From assembly GCF_900156315.1 (NCBI RefSeq), contig NZ_FTNI01000002.1:1-64000 (forward strand): a DNA stretch of 64,000 nucleotides, read 5' to 3'. The stretch comes from Microbispora rosea. Its GTDB lineage: Bacteria > Actinomycetota > Actinomycetes > Streptosporangiales > Streptosporangiaceae. Shown one piece after another: positions 60,508-64,000 of this stretch (positions are counted from its first letter, which is position 1; each line of letters opens with the position of its first letter). The notes under the pieces were generated by a model that was not told the origin of the DNA, did no database searches, and was given only the letters and a program-made list of their open reading frames with translations. Made by a program: the position numbers and the translations under genes.

Positions 60508-61746
60508 TCACCCGTCTGTGCTGGTAGCGGGCTGGCAGAGCAGGGCGAACGGCCTTTCTTCGATGCGGGTCAGCACGATCACGCAGGAATTGTCGCCGGA
60601 AAGCCGCAGGTCCTTGCGCAGCCGTTCGACGTCGACGGCGGACCCGCGCTTCTTGATGGTGACCACGCCGACGCGCCGTTCGCGCAGCGCCGCCCTCAGC
60701 CGTTTGAGCGAGAACGGCATGACGTCGGTCACCTCGTAGCAGGACGCCCATTCCGTCCGTACGAGCCGGTCGCTCGTGATGTAGGCGATCCGCGGATCGA
60801 GGAGACGGCCCGACACGAGGGCCGCGACCTCGCCGACTAGATGGGCCCGCACCGCGGCGCCGTCGGGCTCGTAGAGATAGCGGCTCACCGGCCCGGTCTC
60901 CGCCTCCGCGCCGGACGCCGTGAGCGTGGCCCCGGACGGCAGCAGGGTGGCGCGCCGGACGCCGGGCCCCAGGCCGGTCCAGATCGCCGCCTCCTTCACC
61001 TCGCCGCGGTACGACACCCACTCAGCCTCGGCGCCCTCCGGGATGAACTCGTACGGGATGCCGGGGGCCACCTTCAGGCAGGCCGCCGGGGCGCGGGCCA
61101 CCAGGTCGAGCACGACCGGCCACGTGGGGGAGTACGCCATCGGGTCGAAGGTCCGTCCCCTCGCCCCCCTTCTGGCGGGATCGGCGAACAGCAGGCCGTA
61201 TCCGGCGGGGTCGGCCAGCGCGGCGTCGCCCGTGCGGACGTCGACGAGGGAGGACAGGCCGAGCGCCGCCGCGTTGGCGCGGGCGACCTCCACGGTCAGC
61301 GGGTCGAGGTCCACGGCGTGCACCGGGCAGCCCGCCCTCGCCAGCGCGAGCAGGTCCCCGCCGATCCCGGAGCAGACGTCGAGCACGGCAGGGCCGCCCT
61401 CCGGCACTCCGGCGGCGCCGATTCCGGCTGCGCGGATTCCGGTTGCCCGGGTTCCGGCGGCCCGGATTCTGGCGGCCCGGTGGGCGGCGACCTCGGGACG
61501 GGTGGCCTGCTCCAGCCCGTGGGGGGTGAAGTACATGACGGCGGCGTCGGGGCCGAACTTCGCCTCGGCCCGCCGCCGCAGCGACGCCTGGGTGAGCGCC
61601 GCCGCGGCCAGGTCGGCCGGGTGGCCGCGGCGCATCGCGCTCGCGGCGGCCACGGGATCGGCGCCGTCGGCGAGTATCTTCACGGCCTCGTCCAGGGCCC
61701 CGCGCCCGGCGGGCGTGAGCAGCGTGCGGAAGGCGTCCAGGTCCAC
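60508..61746 (-). CDS. SAM-dependent methyltransferase with THUMP-like C-terminus
   Basis: This is a 412-residue protein. The nucleotide-binding loop VLDVCSGIGGDLLALARAG and HAVDLDPL mark a Rossmann methyltransferase, and LLFADPARRG is a motif IV-like DP(A/P). The C-terminal 90 residues (YITSDRLVRTEWASCYEV, RVGVVTIKKRGSAVDVERLRKDL) match the THUMP-like domain family. The target is probably RNA but is not known. An Ile/Arg/Ala/Gly repeat lies just before the SAM domain. The GTG has TAGCGT 7 nt upstream. Confidence 0.9.
   Translation of the reverse strand: MDLDAFRTLLTPAGRGALDEAVKILADGADPVAAASAMRRGHPADLAAAALTQASLRRRAEAKFGPDAAVMYFTPHGLEQATRPEVAAHRAARIRAAGTRATGIRAAGIGAAGVPEGGPAVLDVCSGIGGDLLALARAGCPVHAVDLDPLTVEVARANAAALGLSSLVDVRTGDAALADPAGYGLLFADPARRGARGRTFDPMAYSPTWPVVLDLVARAPAACLKVAPGIPYEFIPEGAEAEWVSYRGEVKEAAIWTGLGPGVRRATLLPSGATLTASGAEAETGPVSRYLYEPDGAAVRAHLVGEVAALVSGRLLDPRIAYITSDRLVRTEWASCYEVTDVMPFSLKRLRAALRERRVGVVTIKKRGSAVDVERLRKDLRLSGDNSCVIVLTRIEERPFALLCQPATSTDG
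61418..61477 (-). repeat. Four 15-bp in-frame tandem repeats
   Basis: Units of 15 bases of the form CGGATTCCGGCGGCC occur at 61418-61432, 61433-61447, 61448-61462 and 61463-61477 inside the methyltransferase gene. They encode pentapeptides such as AAGIR. The period of 15 keeps the frame, so length variation would be tolerated. Confidence 0.85.
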
Positions 61747-61753
61747 GCTCGCG

Positions 61754-61759
61754 ACGCTA
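61754..61759 (-). promoter_or_regulatory. Putative -10 of a leaderless mRNA (methyltransferase)
   Basis: TAGCGT on the minus strand ends 7 nt before the GTG at 61746, without a Shine-Dalgarno sequence. Confidence 0.5.
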
Positions 61760-61790
61760 CCGCCTGCCGGACCAGCACGTCGGCCGGCGG

Positions 61791-62444
61791 TCAGCAGGAG
61801 CCGACGTCGCCGAGCGAGCTGAGCAGCTTGCAGAGCAGCCCGGACAGCCGCTCCCGGTCCTCGGCGGTGAGGCCGGACAGCATCCGCTCCTCGTTGGCCA
61901 CGTGCCCCTCCAGCAGGGTGTCGACCACCGCCCGGCCCTCGTCGGTGAGGGTGATCAGGACCATGCGGCGATTGGTCGGCGAGACCTCCCGGTGCACCAG
62001 ACCCCGGGCGACGAGGCGGTCCACCCGGTTGGTGAGCGCGGCGGAACTGACCATGGCGGCCGTGGCGAGATCGCTCATGCAGAGCCGGTGATCGGAGCTG
62101 GACCGGAAGAGAGTCGCGAGCACGTCGAACTCCCACGGTTCGAGGTCGTGCCCGGTGAAGTACTCCTTGATGCCCTTCTCCATCAGGCGGGACGCGCGGG
62201 AGATCCGCCCGGCCACCCCCATCGGCGAACAGTCCACGTCCGGGCGCGCCCGGGCCCACTGACCGAGGATCTGGTCGACGGCGTCGTTGCCGGGAGCGCA
62301 GTCGCCGGCGGTGTTGTTCGCGGGGGTGCCGTTCGCGGGGGTGCCGTTCGCGAGGGTGTCGTTCCCGGGGGGCTCGTTCGTGAGGGTGTCGTTCATGGCG
62401 CGCGCGGTCTGGGTTCTCCTCGCCGCTCCTCCTCCATCAGCCAT
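61791..62444 (-). CDS. MarR-family regulator with Asn/Gly/Thr-rich N-terminus
   Basis: The regulator has a complete MarR core: FDVLATLFRSSSDHRLCMSDLATAAMVSSAALTNRVDRLVARGLVHREVSPTNRRMVLITLTDEG. The first 50-60 residues are low complexity with ANGTPANGTPANNTAG-like repeats, unusual for the family. The start is uncertain: ATG 62444 (217 residues) or ATG 62396 (201 residues); neither has a good ribosome site. It is divergent from the epimerase gene and probably controls it through the palindromes between them. Confidence 0.88.
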   Translation of the reverse strand: MADGGGAARRTQTARAMNDTLTNEPPGNDTLANGTPANGTPANNTAGDCAPGNDAVDQILGQWARARPDVDCSPMGVAGRISRASRLMEKGIKEYFTGHDLEPWEFDVLATLFRSSSDHRLCMSDLATAAMVSSAALTNRVDRLVARGLVHREVSPTNRRMVLITLTDEGRAVVDTLLEGHVANEERMLSGLTAEDRERLSGLLCKLLSSLGDVGSC

Positions 62445-62456
62445 CGTAGCCGACAC

Positions 62457-62526
62457 TTCGACGTTGAAATATCTGCGGGAGGCGAGGTACCTTCGGTGTT
62501 GAACAGTAAGACATCGAAGTATTCGA
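62457..62526. promoter_or_regulatory. Cluster of MarR-type operator motifs
   Basis: Three related sites lie in the 91-bp divergent gap: TTCGACGTTGAA (62457-62468), TTCGGTGTTGAA (62492-62503, 35 bp further) and the perfect palindrome TCGAA-GTA-TTCGA (62514-62526). The last is 9 bp before the epimerase ATG. Confidence 0.55.
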
Positions 62527-62535
62527 GGTGGAAAG

Positions 62536-63378
62536 ATGAAGGTCCAGCTGCTCGGCGCGACGGGATACATCGGTTCGGCGCTGGCGGAGCGCCTCGCCGG
62601 AGGCGGCCACGAAGTGGTCGCGCTCGTCCGGCCGAAGGCCCGCGAGACCGCCGTACCGGGCGAGGTCCGCCATGGCGACCTGTACGAACCCGAGACCCTC
62701 AAGGGCGCGGTGACGCCGGACATCGACGTCGTCGTCCACGCCGCCAACCCCACCGGGGACGAGGACGTGGACGTCGCGGCGATCGAGGCGCTGGCCGGAG
62801 GAGGCGCGCGGCTCGTCTACATCAGCGGCGTCTGGGTGCTCGGCGCCACCACTGAGGCGGCGGGCGAGGGCGCGCCGGTGAACCCCATCACTCCCTCCCG
62901 CTACCGTCCGCGGGTGGAGAGGCTCGTGCTGGACGCGGGCGGCGTCGTCGTCAGGCCCGGCATCGTGTACGGCCGGGGCGCCGGAATCCCCACCGTGCTC
63001 GCCGCCCCCGGGCAGGAGGACGGCCGGTATGTCCACGCGGGCGGCCCGGTGCCGACCTGGGCGACCGTCCATGTCGACGACCTGGCGGACCTGCTCGTGC
63101 TCGCGATCGAGAAGGCGGCGCCGGGGAGCCTCTTCCACGCCGTCGCCGAGGAGGCGGTGAGCGTCGCCGACGTGGCGGCGGCCGCGGGCCGCACGGGGAG
63201 GGCCGTGCCGTGGCCGATCGACGAGGCGAGCGAGGTGCTCGGGCGTCCCTTCGCCGAGGGGCTGGCCCTGAGCCAGGTGGTGAGCGGCGACCTCGCCAGG
63301 AACGTCCTCGGCTGGCGGCCGAGCCGCCCCGGCATCCTCGACGACGTCCGCTCCGGCTCGTACGCCTCCCGCGCCTGA
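62536..63378 (+). CDS. NAD(P)-dependent epimerase/reductase-like protein
   Basis: This is a 280-residue extended or atypical short-chain dehydrogenase. The cofactor loop is LLGATGYIGSALAERL. The usual catalytic YxxxK is SRYRPRV here, so the Tyr is present but the Lys is not; VRPGIVYG and a substrate-side HVDDLADLLVLA follow. It may be an NADPH-dependent reductase or a sensor protein. GAGGTGG precedes ATG. Confidence 0.85.
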   Translation: MKVQLLGATGYIGSALAERLAGGGHEVVALVRPKARETAVPGEVRHGDLYEPETLKGAVTPDIDVVVHAANPTGDEDVDVAAIEALAGGGARLVYISGVWVLGATTEAAGEGAPVNPITPSRYRPRVERLVLDAGGVVVRPGIVYGRGAGIPTVLAAPGQEDGRYVHAGGPVPTWATVHVDDLADLLVLAIEKAAPGSLFHAVAEEAVSVADVAAAAGRTGRAVPWPIDEASEVLGRPFAEGLALSQVVSGDLARNVLGWRPSRPGILDDVRSGSYASRA

Positions 63379-63503
63379 CGATCTCCGCAGGACGCGCGGG
63401 TCCGCCGGAAGGGGCGACGGTGACGCCGGCGCGGCGGGCGCCTGAACGTGTGATCGCGGGCACGTTGCCGCCGGATGCGTCTGACCTGCGATGCCGGTTC
63501 GTG

Positions 63504-63532
63504 TTGACTGTCACGCGCCACTTGCATACTGT
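63504..63532 (+). promoter_or_regulatory. groES promoter
   Basis: TTGACT (63504-63509), a 17-bp spacer and TACTGT (63527-63532) lie immediately before the CIRCE element, so the operator covers the transcription start. Confidence 0.78.
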
Positions 63533-63538
63533 TTCGTG

Positions 63539-63565
63539 TTGGCACTCTCCCATCGAGAGTGCCAA
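63539..63565. promoter_or_regulatory. CIRCE operator (HrcA binding site)
   Basis: TTGGCACTC, 9 bp and GAGTGCCAA match the CIRCE consensus TTAGCACTC-N9-GAGTGCTAA with compensating changes in both arms. HrcA represses chaperonin genes through it until heat stress. Confidence 0.95.
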
Positions 63566-63654
63566 TAGCGACGAGACAGGTCTGACACCCGCGACGGCAG
63601 GCCGCTGGTCGCCTCTTCAGCTCATTCATCGCAATCTGAAGGGGAGGTCCGATC

Positions 63655-63966
63655 GTGACGACCGCCACCAAGGTTCCCGTTAAGCCGCTTGGCGACCGCA
63701 TCGTGGTCCAGCCGCTTGAGGCCGAGCAGACCACCGCCTCCGGCCTGGTCATCCCGGACACCGCCAAGGAGAAGCCGCAGGAGGGCCGCGTCCTCGCTGT
63801 GGGCCCGGGCAACTGGGACGAGGACGGCGAGAAGCGCATTCCGCTCGACGTCAAGGAGGGCGACGTCGTCCTCTACAGCAAGTACGGCGGCACCGAGGTC
63901 AAGTACGGCGGCGAGGAGTACCTGGTGCTCTCGGCCCGCGACGTGCTCGCCATCATCGAGAAGTAG
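63655..63966 (+). CDS. groES: Co-chaperonin GroES
   Basis: GroES (103 residues) caps the GroEL folding chamber. [27 protein letters not shown] contains the mobile loop region, and [33 protein letters not shown] ends the protein. The GTG start follows AAGGGGAGG. It is under CIRCE control; groEL may follow outside the window. Confidence 0.99.
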   Translation: MTTATKVPVKPLGDRIVVQPLEAEQTTASGLVIPDTAKEKPQEGRVLAVGPGNWDEDGEKRIPLDVKEGDVVLYSKYGGTEVKYGGEEYLVLSARDVLAIIEK

Positions 63967-64000
63967 GCCGCGCCGGCTTGTGGAGCCCCGGGACCATGCG

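Overview
The window is about 70% GC, with GTG starts, tight start-stop overlaps and codon use typical of high-GC actinobacteria. Gene content and order (RNA polymerase, str, S10, spc and alpha clusters, then rplM-rpsI-glmM, coaA, acpS, nnr, alr, tsaE-tsaB-rimI-tsaD and groES behind a CIRCE element) point to an actinomycete. My best guess is a Streptosporangiales relative (Streptosporangium, Microbispora or Nonomuraea type). That placement comes from recalled gene order and protein flavour, not from a search.

Region 1 (1-28232) is core information processing on the plus strand: the end of rpoB, rpoC, a strong terminator, a near-consensus promoter, rpsL-rpsG-fusA-tuf, the S10 cluster (rpsJ to rpsQ), the spc cluster (rplN to rplO, secY, adk, map), a small DUF1707 membrane protein, infA-rpmJ, and rpsM-rpsK-rpsD-rpoA-rplQ-truA. 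Many genes are coupled by 1-4 bp overlaps. The ribosomal proteins S4, S14 and L36 are the zinc-binding versions.

Region 2 (28266-34248) interrupts the usual truA to rplM run with three minus-strand envelope genes: a truncated-tetrad CAP-domain protein and two paralogous single-pass membrane proteins. The paralogues have long proline-rich N-terminal tails (about 1,000 and 170 residues) and related C-terminal domains. I regard this as the best candidate for an undescribed system.

Region 3 (34413-37028) returns to core genes: a clear promoter, rplM, rpsI, glmM and a strong terminator.

Region 4 (37059-47865) is accessory: a large ATPase/LuxR regulator, a secreted cutinase closely resembling Thermobifida polyester (PET-type) hydrolases, an AraC regulator divergent from a small ABM-like protein and an HSL-type esterase, a four-gene double ABC exporter and a DUF389 membrane protein.

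Region 5 (47875-59302) is a conserved metabolic neighbourhood (coaA, acpS, nnr, alr, tsaE, tsaB, rimI, tsaD) with insertions: a MarR regulator divergent from a haloalkane dehalogenase with two matching operators, an alpha/beta hydrolase, and a class F-like sortase with an adjacent surface protein. A tandem mini-ORF repeat links rimI to tsaD.

Region 6 (59414-64000) holds a coiled-coil protein, a THUMP-like methyltransferase, a MarR regulator divergent from an NAD-dependent epimerase-like protein, and groES.

A recurring feature is a TANNNT hexamer ending exactly 6-7 nt before a start codon with no Shine-Dalgarno sequence (at least seven genes), suggesting leaderless transcripts. I found no tRNA, rRNA, transposase, integrase or CRISPR array.
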